Positions 6,397 through 6,444 of a DNA stretch of 6,444 nt are shown here, in pieces. How positions within the stretch are numbered: the stretch's first letter is position 1; every line of letters begins with the position of its first letter. The translations under genes were made by a program, and so were the position numbers. The stretch is from positions 1 through 6,444 of the forward strand of contig CADBNQ010000095.1 of NCBI GenBank assembly GCA_902796045.1. The letters run 5' to 3'. This stretch comes from an uncultured Lachnospiraceae bacterium (lineage in GTDB: Bacteria > Bacillota > Clostridia > Lachnospirales > Lachnospiraceae). The notes under the pieces are model-generated. The model was not told where the DNA came from. It saw nothing but the letters and a program-made list of their open reading frames with translations, and searched no databases.

Positions 6397-6444
6397 GCCT
6401 GCGGCGCATCGCAGAGTTGCGCATAAGAAGATGCCTACGGCATC
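6397..6444. repeat. Run of short GC-rich hairpins at the window end
   Basis: Immediately after the inverted repeat come CGCA-GAGT-TGCG (6410-6421), overlapping alternative pairs such as GCGCA (6404-6408) with TGCGC (6418-6422), and GATGCC-TAC-GGCATC (6430-6444). The last is a perfect 6-bp stem ending on the final base of the window. GATGC (6430-6434) could instead pair with GCATC at 6406-6410. The preceding AAGAA would suit a terminator stem if a T-rich tract follows outside the window, but this cannot be seen. It may be the end of the same repeat unit as the 91-bp element. No coding sequence is apparent between 6289 and 6444. Confidence 0.55.

Overview
The window looks like chromosomal housekeeping DNA from a low-to-mid GC Gram-positive of the class Clostridia, probably a Lachnospiraceae-type gut anaerobe. 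This rests on the very strong AGGAGG ribosome binding sites, TTG and GTG starts, the long eukaryote-like (type 2) isoleucyl-tRNA synthetase and the overall protein style. The lineage is an inference; no rRNA or other marker gene is present.

Layout. The minus strand carries two co-directional genes. ileS (2466-5624) encodes isoleucyl-tRNA synthetase. It is followed after only 36 bp by glgP (2429 down to base 1, cut by the window edge a few codons before its expected end), encoding glycogen/maltodextrin phosphorylase. No terminator is visible between them, so they probably share transcripts. ileS has a near-consensus promoter (TTGACA, 17 bp, TATGAT) and a leader of about 129 nt. That leader contains an 11-bp hairpin followed by a short U run, placed just before the Shine-Dalgarno sequence, so it looks like an attenuator.

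A small gene (5860-6288) diverges from ileS on the plus strand. It encodes a membrane-anchored protein with one extracytoplasmic SH3b domain. The 235-bp region between the two genes holds a plus-strand promoter and the ileS promoter back to back.

Downstream of the small gene, the last 156 bp have no gene but are full of secondary structure. They contain a 91-bp imperfect inverted repeat with two perfect 12-bp arm segments, then a run of short GC-rich hairpins, the last ending exactly at the window edge. This is the least explained part of the window, together with the ileS leader.

I see no tRNA or rRNA gene, CRISPR array, transposase or phage gene. The long plus-strand open frames opposite ileS and glgP are antisense shadows. 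I found no convincing new multi-gene system. The points worth a second look are the atypical ileS attenuator-like leader and the structured repeat at the right end.
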